Under the pieces are notes generated by a model. That model had not been told where the DNA came from and did not search any database. It was given only the letters and a program-made list of their open reading frames with translations. A DNA stretch of 64,000 nt from Opitutaceae bacterium. GTDB lineage: Bacteria > Verrucomicrobiota > Verrucomicrobiia > Opitutales > Opitutaceae. The stretch is taken from contig JAEUHC010000001.1 in NCBI GenBank assembly GCA_016794785.1, positions 124,001 through 188,000 on the forward strand, written 5' to 3'. This document shows, in pieces, positions 19,766 to 28,805 of the stretch (positions are counted from its first letter, which is position 1; every line of letters starts with the position of its first letter). Position numbers and translations under genes: made by a program.

Positions 19766-20527
19766 ATGATATTTTCGCTTCGTCGCCCGCTCGCCGTCCT
19801 CTGTCTCCTCCTCGCCCCGGCGCTGGCGTCGGCTGCCGAGGAGCACCCGATCATCGCCAAGGCGCGCAAATTCGTCGGCGAGGAAAGCACGCTCGACGGG
19901 CTGCGCACGCTGCGCTTTGTCGCCACCATGTCCGTGCCCGATGCGGCGGACACCACAAAGAAGAAGACCGTGAAGCTCGATGTCGTGTTTGAAAAACCCG
20001 ACCGCCAGCTGATGCAATTGGGGTTCGACGACCGCGTGGAAATCACGGGCCTCGACGGGTTCGACGGCTGGCACCTGTTGCAGGACAAATCCGACCCGCC
20101 GCGCCGCCGCGTCACGATCCTGCCGCCCGCGCGCATCCGCCGTCTGCGCGCCGAGACGTGGGAGAACCTCTACTATTTCCGCGGCTTGGAGCGGGCCGGC
20201 GGCACCGTCGAGGATCAGGGCGACCACCTCGTGGACGGCGTGCTGACGCGCAAGATTGCCTACATCCACTCCCCCACCATCCGCTTTTCCCGCTACTTCG
20301 ACCCCCAGACGGGCCGCCTGGTCGTCACCGAGACCGAGGACGGCCGCATCATCCGCGAGGAAGGCGAGATGGTCGTGCAGGGCCTGCGCTTTCCGCGCAC
20401 GGTGGAGACGTTTGCCAGAAACGCCCAGGGCGTCGTCGAGACCGTCACCCTCACCTTCGAAAAGATCACGATCAACGAGCCGCTGCCCCGGGAGTATTTC
20501 GCGGTGCCGCGCCCCCGGGCGCCCTAG
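19766..20527 (+). CDS. LolA-like outer-membrane lipoprotein-sorting family protein
   Basis: The product is a 253-residue exported protein. The signal peptide (LAVLCLLLAPALASAAEEH) is cleaved near residue 24. The mature part has the beta-rich pattern of the LolA/LolB-like fold: LRFVATMSVP, VVFEKPDRQLMQLGFDDRVE, then FDGWHLLQD, ENLYYFRGLERAGG and GRLVVTETEDGRIIREEGEM. These proteins are found in many Verrucomicrobia; a true role in lipoprotein transport is not shown. The TAG at 20525-20527 is followed by 25 further in-frame codons (IGNYTVRPAEGEKILATQPA...) before a TGA, so the stop may be a recent C-terminal truncation. It is upstream of hisD in the same direction. Confidence 0.78.
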   Translation: MIFSLRRPLAVLCLLLAPALASAAEEHPIIAKARKFVGEESTLDGLRTLRFVATMSVPDAADTTKKKTVKLDVVFEKPDRQLMQLGFDDRVEITGLDGFDGWHLLQDKSDPPRRRVTILPPARIRRLRAETWENLYYFRGLERAGGTVEDQGDHLVDGVLTRKIAYIHSPTIRFSRYFDPQTGRLVVTETEDGRIIREEGEMVVQGLRFPRTVETFARNAQGVVETVTLTFEKITINEPLPREYFAVPRPRAP

Positions 20528-20611
20528 ATTGGCAACTACACGGTTCGCCCGGCCGAGGGTGAGAAAATCCTCGCGACCCAGCCCGCGACGAATACAAGGC
20601 GTTGAGCATCC

Positions 20612-21907
20612 ATGCGCACGCTTCTCCACTCCTCGAAGACCTTTGCCGACGATCTGGCCGCCTTTTGCCGCGGCGCCGCGGTTCCCCGCGAGGTCGTGGA
20701 CGCCGTCGCCGCCATTCTCGCTGATGTCCGGGCCCGCGGGGACGAGGCCCTTTCCTACTACGCGGCCAAGTTCGACGGCGCCAAGCTCCGCGCCCGCGAT
20801 TTCCGCGTGCCCGCCAACGATCTCGCCGGCGCCGCCAAGCGCATCACACCCGCCGAGCTGCGCGCCCTGCAGGCCGCTCGCGAGAACATCGCCGCCTTTC
20901 ACCAGAAGGGCTTGCCCGAAGCCTGGACCGGCAAGAACAAACACGGCGCCACCGTCGGCGAAAAGTTCGACCCCATCCGCCGCGTCGGCCTTTACGTGCC
21001 CGGCGGCGAGGTGCCGCTCGCCTCGACGGTGCTGATGACCGCCACGCTCGCGAAGATCGCCCGCTGCCCGGAGATCGTGGTGTTCACCCCGTCCAACGCC
21101 GACGGCAAGGTCGCGCCTGCCGTCCTGGCCGCGCTGCACCTGCTTGGCATCGAGGAAGTTTACCGCGTCGGCGGCGCCCAGGCGATCGGCGCGATGGCGT
21201 TTGGCACCACGACCATCGCGCCCGTGGACAAAATCTACGGGCCCGGCAACGCCTACGTGTGCGAGGCCAAGCGCCAGGTCTTCGGCACCGTGGGCGTCGA
21301 TTCGTTGCCCGGCCCGAGCGAGGTGATGGTCATTGCCGACGAGACGGCCAAGGCGTCCTTCGCCGCCGCCGACTTGCTCGCGCAGGCCGAGCACGGCACA
21401 GGCCGGGAGAAAATCTACCTCGTCGCCACCTCCGCCGACCTTATTTCCAGCATCATGTCGGAGATGCGCACGCAGCTCCAGGTGCTCGGCCGCGCCGAGA
21501 AGACGCTGCGCGTGCTGGAGCAGGGTTTCCTGGCCATCGAGGCCAAGTCGCTCGCCCACGCCGCCGAGATCGCCAACTATGTCGCGCCCGAGCACCTCGA
21601 GCTGCTCGTCGCCGACGCCGCGGCCAAAAAACTCACCGATGCCATCACCACCGCCGGCGCCATCATGCTCGGCAATCATTCGCCGACCGCGCTGGGCGAC
21701 TTCACCGCCGGCCCGAGCCACGTGCTGCCCACGGGGCGCGCCGGGCGGTTCTTCAGCGGGCTGCGAGTCGCCGACTTCATGCGCCGGACGAGCATCATCC
21801 GCTACGACAAGGCCAGTGTGAAGAAAGCCGAGCCCACCGTCGCCGCCTTTGCCGCGATGGAGAAGCTCGACGCCCACGGTCGCTCCGTGCGCATCCGCGC
21901 GCAGTAG
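20612..21907 (+). CDS. hisD: Histidinol dehydrogenase
   Basis: The product is 431 residues, standard length. It catalyses the last two oxidations of histidine synthesis (L-histidinol to L-histidine, two NAD+). Visible family blocks are RRVGLYVPGGEVPLASTVLM, VYRVGGAQAIGAMAFGT, PVDKIYGPGNAYVCEAKRQV and VDSLPGPSEVMVIADETA. The zinc-site region Gln-His is in LLAQAEHGTGREK, and the C-terminal Asp/His are in ALGDFTAGPSHVLPTGRAG. No other his genes are adjacent, so the pathway is dispersed. It sits 90 bases before secA. Confidence 0.97.
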   Translation: MRTLLHSSKTFADDLAAFCRGAAVPREVVDAVAAILADVRARGDEALSYYAAKFDGAKLRARDFRVPANDLAGAAKRITPAELRALQAARENIAAFHQKGLPEAWTGKNKHGATVGEKFDPIRRVGLYVPGGEVPLASTVLMTATLAKIARCPEIVVFTPSNADGKVAPAVLAALHLLGIEEVYRVGGAQAIGAMAFGTTTIAPVDKIYGPGNAYVCEAKRQVFGTVGVDSLPGPSEVMVIADETAKASFAAADLLAQAEHGTGREKIYLVATSADLISSIMSEMRTQLQVLGRAEKTLRVLEQGFLAIEAKSLAHAAEIANYVAPEHLELLVADAAAKKLTDAITTAGAIMLGNHSPTALGDFTAGPSHVLPTGRAGRFFSGLRVADFMRRTSIIRYDKASVKKAEPTVAAFAAMEKLDAHGRSVRIRAQ

Positions 21908-21996
21908 CCCGGGGCGTCGGGGTCCGGCCCCACTCTCCCGCCCGCCGATTTGCCGTTTGCCAAGTCCGGGGGCGCTCCTAACGTTCGCGCCTCTTC

Positions 21997-24996
21997 ATGC
22001 TCTCGTTTCTGCTCAAGCGGTTTTCCGGCCGACACTACAAGAAATTCCTCGAAAAGGCGCGCCCCGTGGTCGCGCGCATCAACGAGCTGGAAAAATCCTA
22101 CCAGTCGCTGACCGACGAGCAGCTCCGCGCCAAGACCGACGAGTTTCGCGCCCGCCTCGCCGCCGCCAAGGACAAGCGCGCCGAGCTTGAGGCCGTCCTG
22201 CCCGAGGCTTTCGCCACGGTCAAAAACGCGGCCCGCCGCCTCGTCGGCACCAAGGCCCTCGTCTGCGGCCACGAGCTGCCGTGGGACATGGTGCACTTCG
22301 ACGTGCAGCTCATCGGCGGCATGGCCATCCACCAAGGAAAAATCTCCGAGATGGCCACCGGCGAGGGCAAGACCCTCGTCTCCACGCTCCCGCTCTATCT
22401 CAACGCCCTCACCGGCCGCAACACCCAGCTCGTCACCGTCAACGACTACCTCGCCCGCCGCGACTCCGAGTGGATGGGCCACCTCTACAAGTTCCTCGGC
22501 GTCACCGTCGGCTGCATCCAGCAGCAGATGGCGCCCGATGTCCGCCGCGAGATGTATGGCTGCGACATCACCTACGGCACCGCGAGCGAGTTCGGCTTCG
22601 ACTACCTCCGCGACAACGGCATGGCCACGCGCAAGGAAGACCAGGTCCAGCGCGACCACTGGTTCTGCATCGTCGATGAAATCGACTCCATCCTCGTCGA
22701 CGAAGCGCGCACCCCCCTGATCATCTCCGGCCCCGCGCCCATCGAGCGCGAGCAGCCCTTCACCCGCCTCAAGCCTTCCATCGATCGTCTCGTCAACGAC
22801 CAGATCCGCCTCTGCATCAAGATCGTCACGGAGGCCAAGGAGCTGCTCGAAAAGCCCAACCCCACGGCCGACGACACCGCTCTCGCCGCGCACAAGATGC
22901 TGCAGGTGAAGATGGGCCACCCGAAGAACAAGCAGCTCCTCCGCCTCATGGAGAACGGCGCGTGGCGCAAGCTCCTCGACAAGACCGAGACCGACCTCAA
23001 CTCGGACATGAACAAGGACGAGCTCTACAAGATCAAGGAGGAGCTCCTCTTCGTCATCGACGAGCGCCAGCACCAAGCCGACCTCACCGAGATCGGCCGC
23101 CGCCAGCTCCGCCCGGACAATCCCGACGCGTTCGTGCTGCCCGACCTCGCCACCGAATTCAGCGAACTCGAGAAGGACCCGCGTTTCACCCCCGAGCAGC
23201 GCGAGGAGAAGAAACTCGCCTCCCAGCAGCGCTACGCCGAGGTCTCCGAGGAGATCCACGCGATCTCCCAGCTCCTCCGCGCCTACTCCCTCTACGAACG
23301 CGACGTGGAATACGTCATCTCGCCCGAAGGCAAGGTCCTCATCGTCGACGAGAACACCGGCCGTGTCATGCCCGGCCGCCGCTGGTCCGACGGCCTGCAC
23401 CAGGCCGTCGAGGCCAAGGAAGGCGTCGCCATCGAGCGCGAGACCCGCACCTACGCCACAATCACGATCCAGAATTATTTCCGTCTCTATGAGAAACTCG
23501 CCGGCATGACCGGCACCGCCGAGACCGAGGCCACCGAGTTCAACGACATTTACCGGCTGGGCGTGCAGGTCATCCCGACCAACAAACCCTGCATCCGCAT
23601 CGACAAGAACGACTCCATCTTCAAGACCCGCCGCGACAAATACACCGCCGTCGTGAAGGAGATCGAGGATGCCCACAAACGCGGCCAGCCCGTGCTCGTC
23701 GGCACCGTGAGCGTCGAGTCCTCGGAGTTCCTCTCCCGCATGCTGCGCCGCACCGGCGTCATCCACACGGTGCTCAACGCCAAGTTCCACGAGCAGGAAG
23801 CCGACATCGTCGCCCGCGCCGGCCAGCGCGGCGCCGTCACCATCGCCACCAACATGGCCGGCCGCGGCACCGACATCAAACTCGGCGAAGCCGTGCGCGA
23901 ACTCGGCGGCCTCTACGTCATCGGCACCGAGCGCCACGAGTCCCGCCGCATCGACCGCCAGCTCCGCGGCCGCTGCTCGCGCCAGGGCGATCCGGGCCTC
24001 ACCAAGTTCTACCTTTCCCTCGAGGATCAGCTCATGCGGCTCTTCCTCCAGGGCAACCTCGCCTCGAAGCTCATGGAAGGCTCGATGAAGGAGGGCGAGG
24101 AACTCGAGCACCCGTGGCTCAACCGCTCGATCGAGAGCGCGCAGAAGAAGGTCGAGCAGCAGAACTTTTCCCAGCGCAAGCGCCTGCTCCAATACGACGA
24201 CGTGCTCAACCAGCAGCGCGAGGTCATCTACGGCATCCGCAACGCCGCCATCCACGCCGAGCGCCCCAAGGAGATCATCTTCGAGCAAATCGGCGAGGAG
24301 CTGCACCAGCGCCTCGAAATCGCCGGCATCGCGGAGAAGGGCGGCCTCACGCAGACTGGCACCGAGGGCCTCGTCGGCTGGCTCAACTCACATTTCCCGA
24401 TCACCGTGCGCGCCGAGGAGCTCAAGGGCGCCGATCCCCAGCCCATCGTGAAACTTCTCCTCGATCGCGTCCGGGAGGCCTACGCCGTCAAGGAAGCCGC
24501 CGAGATTCCCGAGGCGCTCGGCTCCCTCGAGCGCTACGTCGTCATCAACGCCATCGACCACCACTGGCAGGAGCACCTCACGGAGATGGAGGACCTGCGC
24601 AAATCGATCGGCCTGCGCAGCTACGGCCAGAAGGACCCGCTCGTCGAATACAAGGGCGAAGCCTACAAGTATTTCGAGGAACTGATGGCCAACGTGCGCC
24701 TGCAAATCTGCACGGGCCTCTTCCGCAGCGCGTCCAACCTCGAGTCGTTCGAGAACATGCTCGCCCTCCTCAGCCGCACCGCGCACGCCGAAGGCCCGGC
24801 CGATTCAGCCGCGCCCGCGGGTTCGGCCCCGGCCCCGGTGGCGACCAGCGGCACCGGCAGCGGCGGCGCCGCCCCGGCCGAACAGGAAATCGTCCTCCCC
24901 AAGATCACCATCCGCCGCGAGACACCCAAGGTCGGCCGCAACGATCCGTGCCCCTGCGGCAGCGGCAAGAAGTTCAAGCAGTGCCACGGCGCCTGA
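21997..24996 (+). CDS. secA: Preprotein translocase motor ATPase SecA
   Basis: The product is 999 residues, at the long end for SecA, as in other Verrucomicrobia. It binds preproteins and drives them through SecYEG. Walker A is [20 protein letters not shown] and Walker B lies in [15 protein letters not shown]. Motifs [27 protein letters not shown] and [15 protein letters not shown] mark the helicase lobes, and [20 protein letters not shown] the scaffold/wing end. A Pro/Ala-rich linker leads to the SecB/phospholipid zinc tail with [14 protein letters not shown]. An extra segment of about 60 residues sits around 260-320, inside nucleotide-binding domain 1. It is monocistronic. Confidence 0.98.
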   Translation: MLSFLLKRFSGRHYKKFLEKARPVVARINELEKSYQSLTDEQLRAKTDEFRARLAAAKDKRAELEAVLPEAFATVKNAARRLVGTKALVCGHELPWDMVHFDVQLIGGMAIHQGKISEMATGEGKTLVSTLPLYLNALTGRNTQLVTVNDYLARRDSEWMGHLYKFLGVTVGCIQQQMAPDVRREMYGCDITYGTASEFGFDYLRDNGMATRKEDQVQRDHWFCIVDEIDSILVDEARTPLIISGPAPIEREQPFTRLKPSIDRLVNDQIRLCIKIVTEAKELLEKPNPTADDTALAAHKMLQVKMGHPKNKQLLRLMENGAWRKLLDKTETDLNSDMNKDELYKIKEELLFVIDERQHQADLTEIGRRQLRPDNPDAFVLPDLATEFSELEKDPRFTPEQREEKKLASQQRYAEVSEEIHAISQLLRAYSLYERDVEYVISPEGKVLIVDENTGRVMPGRRWSDGLHQAVEAKEGVAIERETRTYATITIQNYFRLYEKLAGMTGTAETEATEFNDIYRLGVQVIPTNKPCIRIDKNDSIFKTRRDKYTAVVKEIEDAHKRGQPVLVGTVSVESSEFLSRMLRRTGVIHTVLNAKFHEQEADIVARAGQRGAVTIATNMAGRGTDIKLGEAVRELGGLYVIGTERHESRRIDRQLRGRCSRQGDPGLTKFYLSLEDQLMRLFLQGNLASKLMEGSMKEGEELEHPWLNRSIESAQKKVEQQNFSQRKRLLQYDDVLNQQREVIYGIRNAAIHAERPKEIIFEQIGEELHQRLEIAGIAEKGGLTQTGTEGLVGWLNSHFPITVRAEELKGADPQPIVKLLLDRVREAYAVKEAAEIPEALGSLERYVVINAIDHHWQEHLTEMEDLRKSIGLRSYGQKDPLVEYKGEAYKYFEELMANVRLQICTGLFRSASNLESFENMLALLSRTAHAEGPADSAAPAGSAPAPVATSGTGSGGAAPAEQEIVLPKITIRRETPKVGRNDPCPCGSGKKFKQCHGA

Positions 24997-25039
24997 CGGC
25001 GGGGTGGCGGGCCGGAACACCCGCCGCTGCCCGTCCCGC

Positions 25040-26953
25040 CTACGCCGCCGGCGCGCCCCATTTGGCCGAAGGCTCGGCCGTGTGGCCCGGCGCTTTCGGA
25101 TCGTCCAGGTATTGGATGGTCGGATAGGCGAACTGCAGGTGCGGCTTGGTCTCCAGCTCCGTGATGACCCGCCGCGTGATGCGCGTGCGGGAGCTCGAGA
25201 GATCCTTGTAGTGCGCCACGTAGAAGAGCCCGAACACGATGCCGTGGTCCGCCGTGCGCATGCGCACCTTGGGTTCGTAAATCGCGTCCTCCACGCCGTA
25301 GCGCGAACGCATGTTGGAGGCCGCCACGCGCGCCTCGGCGAACTGGGTCTGGGTTTCCTCTTCCAGCACACGCTTGAACAGCGCCATCGCCTCCCCGGCT
25401 GGCGATGAAAACGTCATCGTGAACTCGACCTTGCTCCAGACATAGGGGTGCCCGTGCGAGTAGTTGAAGAGTTTCTTGGTGAAGATGAAATTATTCGGCA
25501 TCGAGATCACCCGGCCCGTGGGCTGATCGGTGCCGAGCCAGCCGTTGACCTCAAGCATGGTCGTCCGCAGCAGATCGATGTCGAGGACGTCGCCCTTGGT
25601 GCCGTCGATCTCCACGCGATCGCCGATGGACATGCGCCCGCCGACCATCATCGCCAGCCAGCCCGCGATCGAAGTGAAGATGTCCTTGAGCGCGATGACG
25701 AGCGCCGCGCTCACCAGGCCGAAGGCCGCCGCCACCATCGAAAGATCGTCGAAGAAGAAGCCCGCGACGATGCCCGTCGCCGCGAGCACGTGCAGGTAGC
25801 GCGAGAGGCGCCGCGCGAGGAAGAGCCCCTCGTTCTTGCGCCGGCGCGGCAGCCACACCCATCCAATGAACACATAGACCACGAGCAGCGCCGCGAGGCA
25901 CAAGCCCGGCCAGCGGAGGCGGAGCAGGTAGGCTTCCTTCTGGGCCTCCAGCGTGTCGCGCCGACCCGAGGCATCGAGCGCCGTGAGTTCGCGGCGGGCC
26001 GCCACGGCCTGCTGGGCGCGGCGCAGCGCATCGACCTGGGCCGCGATGTGCGGCATCCGCTCGACGAGCGCCTTCTTCTGGCTGCGCTGTGCGGCGAGCA
26101 GGCGCTCGACCTCCCGGTTGGTGCTGAAAAATCCGCTCTGCTTTTCGAGCAGCGCCAGCTCCTCGTCGAACTTCGCGAGCTTGAGCTGCGAGAGATCGAG
26201 CGAGCTCTGGCTGATCTTGAGGTTCTGCTCGAGATTGTTGGCCAGCGTGGCGACCTGATACTCGGCCTTCGTGTCGTCCCGCAGCTTGGCGTAGCCCTCG
26301 AACAGCCCGCGCAATGTGGGCTTGGTCGTGGACTCGACCGTCTTGATCGCCGCGCGCAGCCGATCAGCCTCCCGGGCCAGCTCGATCTCCTGCTCGGCCG
26401 CCTCGCGCTGGAGCGCGAGCGCGCGCACCTCCTCGTTCTTCGTGAAAATCGCCTCCTCCAGCTCGGCCACGCGCGCCGTGGTGTTGGGCCGGTTCTCGCG
26501 GACGAGCGCCTGGAGCTGTGCGTCGAGGGCCTCGCGCTCGGCGCCCGCCCGCTTGCGTTGGGCGCCGAGTTCGCGAAGCCGCACCTCGCCCTCCTCGACC
26601 GTGCGATCGACCGCCCGCAGTTTTTCGCGGAGCGTGTCGAGCGGGCTCGCGGTGAGGTTCTCGGCGAGCACGCGCTGCCGCTCCTCGATCGCCTGCCGAT
26701 CCGCGAGGATCGAGAGTTCGCGCTTCAACTGTTCCAGATTGGCCTCGAGCCGGCGTTTCTCCGCCTCGTTCTTGGCGCCATCGACGACACTCTGCAGCGC
26801 CTTGATCTGCTCGGTGAGGCGCGTGAGCCGCTCGTCGTCGCGGGCCGGCGCGGCGGCCGCGCGGGCAGCGGGCCCGGCCAGGCCAACAGCCAGCACCATG
26901 ATCAGCAAAGCGCAACCGCGGCGCCAGCGGGGGGAAAACAAGGAAGCGTCCAC
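25040..26953 (-). CDS. MscS-family mechanosensitive channel with long coiled-coil N-terminus
   Basis: The product is about 637 residues from GTG 26953; ATG 26899 is an alternative. Either way a signal-like segment precedes ARAAAAPARD. Residues about 40-340 are heptad-rich coiled coil with repeated RLTRLTEQIKALQ and LEANLEQLKREL type stretches, predicted periplasmic. Several transmembrane helices follow (LCLAALLVVYVFIGWVWLP, LAATGIVAGFFF, MVAAAFGLVSAALVIAL). The MscS pore/beta domain comes next: DIFTSIAGWLAMMVGGRMSI, GDRVEIDGTKGDVLDIDLL and MPNNFIFTKKLFNYSHG. It resembles large MscK/YbdG-type channels. The start is uncertain because open frame continues into the divergent promoter region. Confidence 0.85.
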   Translation of the reverse strand: MDASLFSPRWRRGCALLIMVLAVGLAGPAARAAAAPARDDERLTRLTEQIKALQSVVDGAKNEAEKRRLEANLEQLKRELSILADRQAIEERQRVLAENLTASPLDTLREKLRAVDRTVEEGEVRLRELGAQRKRAGAEREALDAQLQALVRENRPNTTARVAELEEAIFTKNEEVRALALQREAAEQEIELAREADRLRAAIKTVESTTKPTLRGLFEGYAKLRDDTKAEYQVATLANNLEQNLKISQSSLDLSQLKLAKFDEELALLEKQSGFFSTNREVERLLAAQRSQKKALVERMPHIAAQVDALRRAQQAVAARRELTALDASGRRDTLEAQKEAYLLRLRWPGLCLAALLVVYVFIGWVWLPRRRKNEGLFLARRLSRYLHVLAATGIVAGFFFDDLSMVAAAFGLVSAALVIALKDIFTSIAGWLAMMVGGRMSIGDRVEIDGTKGDVLDIDLLRTTMLEVNGWLGTDQPTGRVISMPNNFIFTKKLFNYSHGHPYVWSKVEFTMTFSSPAGEAMALFKRVLEEETQTQFAEARVAASNMRSRYGVEDAIYEPKVRMRTADHGIVFGLFYVAHYKDLSSSRTRITRRVITELETKPHLQFAYPTIQYLDDPKAPGHTAEPSAKWGAPAA

Positions 26954-27069
26954 GGGACAGAAACCTCGCGAAGCGGCGCCGCCGCGACAAGCGCAAAGCC
27001 GGCGGGACACGCGCGAAGGCTTGCCATCCCCCGCCAGCTCCGGCGGCCTCGGTCCTTTCCTTTCGCCGC

Positions 27070-28527
27070 ATGAAACCCCACCTCGCCTTCCTTTTCCTCC
27101 TCTGCCCTGCCCTCGCAATCGCCGCTCATCAGGCCACCGGCATCAAGATCGTCGAGCCCACGGACACGGCTGCGGTCGTGTGGACGCGCATCACGCGCGA
27201 CGCGCAGCGCGCGCCGGACGACGGCCCCCTGCCCATCCTGCGCGTCGTCCATCGGCAGACGGGCGCGGTGCAGCCCATCCGCGACAACGCCGCGTATCCG
27301 CAGGGCCGCCCCGAGGTGTCGTTCCCGCCCGGCGCGGGCCTCGACTCCATCCGCGGCGCCGCGATCGGCGCACCGGGGCAGACCCGTGTGCGGCATCGGG
27401 CCGCCGGGGCCCGCGACTGGATCACCAGCCCTTGGCGCGACGTCGATCCGACGCGTGATTTCACGGCCGTGTTTGCGCTCAGCGGCCTGGCCGCCGGGAC
27501 CCGGCACGACGTCGAGGTCGAAGCCCGTCCCGCCGCGGAGGCCGCCATCACGAGCACCGTGCCGGGCAGCTTCACCACGGCCCCCGCCCCCCGGAGCTCC
27601 GCGCGCGTAGCGTTCACCGTGATGAGCTGCCAGAAATACGAGATGCGCGATCGCGCCGACGGGTTTGCCATTTATCCGGCGATGCTCGCCCGTCGGCCCG
27701 ACTTCATGGTCAACACCGGCGACGTGCTCTACTATGATCATGGGCCGGTCCACGCCCTCAACCATGACCTCGCCCGCTACCATTGGGCGCGGATGTTCAG
27801 CTTTCCCACGCTGCGCAATTTTCACCGCATGGTCGGCAGCTACTTCATGAAGGACGACCACGATGTCCTCTACAACGACTGCGAACCCGGTGAACGCACC
27901 GGGGATTTCACGTTCGCCGATGGCCTGCGTGTCTTCGCCGAGCAAACCGCCCAGCCCCCTCCGTCCTACCGCACCATCCGCTGGGGCCGGGACCTCCAGA
28001 TTTGGCTCGTCGAAGGCCGCGATTTCCGCACCGCCCGCAGCCAGGAGGGTAAAAACGCCCCGACCATCTGGGGCGCGGAGCAAATCACCTGGCTCCTGCG
28101 CACCTTGGCGGAATCCGACGCCACCTTCCGCGTGCTGATCACCTCGACTCCCATCGTCGGCCCTGACCGCGCGCAGAAGGACGACAACTACTCCAACCCT
28201 GGCTTCGCCACCGAAGGAGGCCGGATCCGGGAAATGCTCGGCGCGCACCGCAACCTCACCGTGATCACCGGCGATCGCCACTGGCAGTATGTCTCGACCG
28301 ATCCAGCCACCGGGCTTGAGGAATGGAGCGTCGGCGCCGCGACCGACAAGCACGCCGGCGGCTGGAACGAGGAGACGCCGCGCCCCATGCACCGCTTCCT
28401 CCGCATCAAGCACGGCGGCTTTCTCTCCGGCGAAGTCACGCCCGGCGCCACGAGCAGCGCCGCCACGCTCACCCTGCGACTGCACGACACCGCCGGGAAA
28501 GTAATCTTCGAATCGACGCGCCCCTAG
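27070..28527 (+). CDS. PhoD-like alkaline phosphatase/phosphodiesterase
   Basis: The product is a 485-residue exported metallophosphatase with a signal peptide (MKPHLAFLFLLCPALAIAA). Residues about 20-170 form an N-terminal beta-sandwich. The catalytic core from residue 175 contains AFTVMSCQKYEMRD, MVNTGDVLYYDHGPVHALNH, GSYFMKDDHDVLYNDCE and VITGDRHWQYVS, which carry the metal ligands of the PhoD/purple-acid-like fold. Proteins of this type in Verrucomicrobia are often found near glycan or phosphonate genes; the substrate is unknown. It diverges from the MscS gene across 116 bases and precedes a TonB receptor gene by 278 bases in the same direction. Confidence 0.88.
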   Translation: MKPHLAFLFLLCPALAIAAHQATGIKIVEPTDTAAVVWTRITRDAQRAPDDGPLPILRVVHRQTGAVQPIRDNAAYPQGRPEVSFPPGAGLDSIRGAAIGAPGQTRVRHRAAGARDWITSPWRDVDPTRDFTAVFALSGLAAGTRHDVEVEARPAAEAAITSTVPGSFTTAPAPRSSARVAFTVMSCQKYEMRDRADGFAIYPAMLARRPDFMVNTGDVLYYDHGPVHALNHDLARYHWARMFSFPTLRNFHRMVGSYFMKDDHDVLYNDCEPGERTGDFTFADGLRVFAEQTAQPPPSYRTIRWGRDLQIWLVEGRDFRTARSQEGKNAPTIWGAEQITWLLRTLAESDATFRVLITSTPIVGPDRAQKDDNYSNPGFATEGGRIREMLGAHRNLTVITGDRHWQYVSTDPATGLEEWSVGAATDKHAGGWNEETPRPMHRFLRIKHGGFLSGEVTPGATSSAATLTLRLHDTAGKVIFESTRP

Positions 28528-28805
28528 CGGGAATACGGCCGGAACATTTCCGCGGCGCCATCAGGCTGGCAGGAGGACCAAGGGCTGGCCTCCCCAGCGA
28601 AACTTCATCGGCGGCTCAGCAGCGGCCGCGCCAGGCTTCCGTTTGCTCCAGCCGGCGCCGAAAACGAGCGGCCGCCACATGAGATTCAGCGCACGGCGCA
28701 CGCTGCCGGCCGACCCTGCGCTCACTGCAACACTGTTTTACGCCCACCCCTTTTCCGATTGCCGCGCACCGCGCGCCCGAATGGCATGCGGCGCAGCCCC
28801 ACCCC

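Noticed and set aside
28528..28805. Possible regulatory RNA in the 278-base gap before the TonB receptor
   Set aside because: No recognisable riboswitch core, terminator or strong palindrome could be found.
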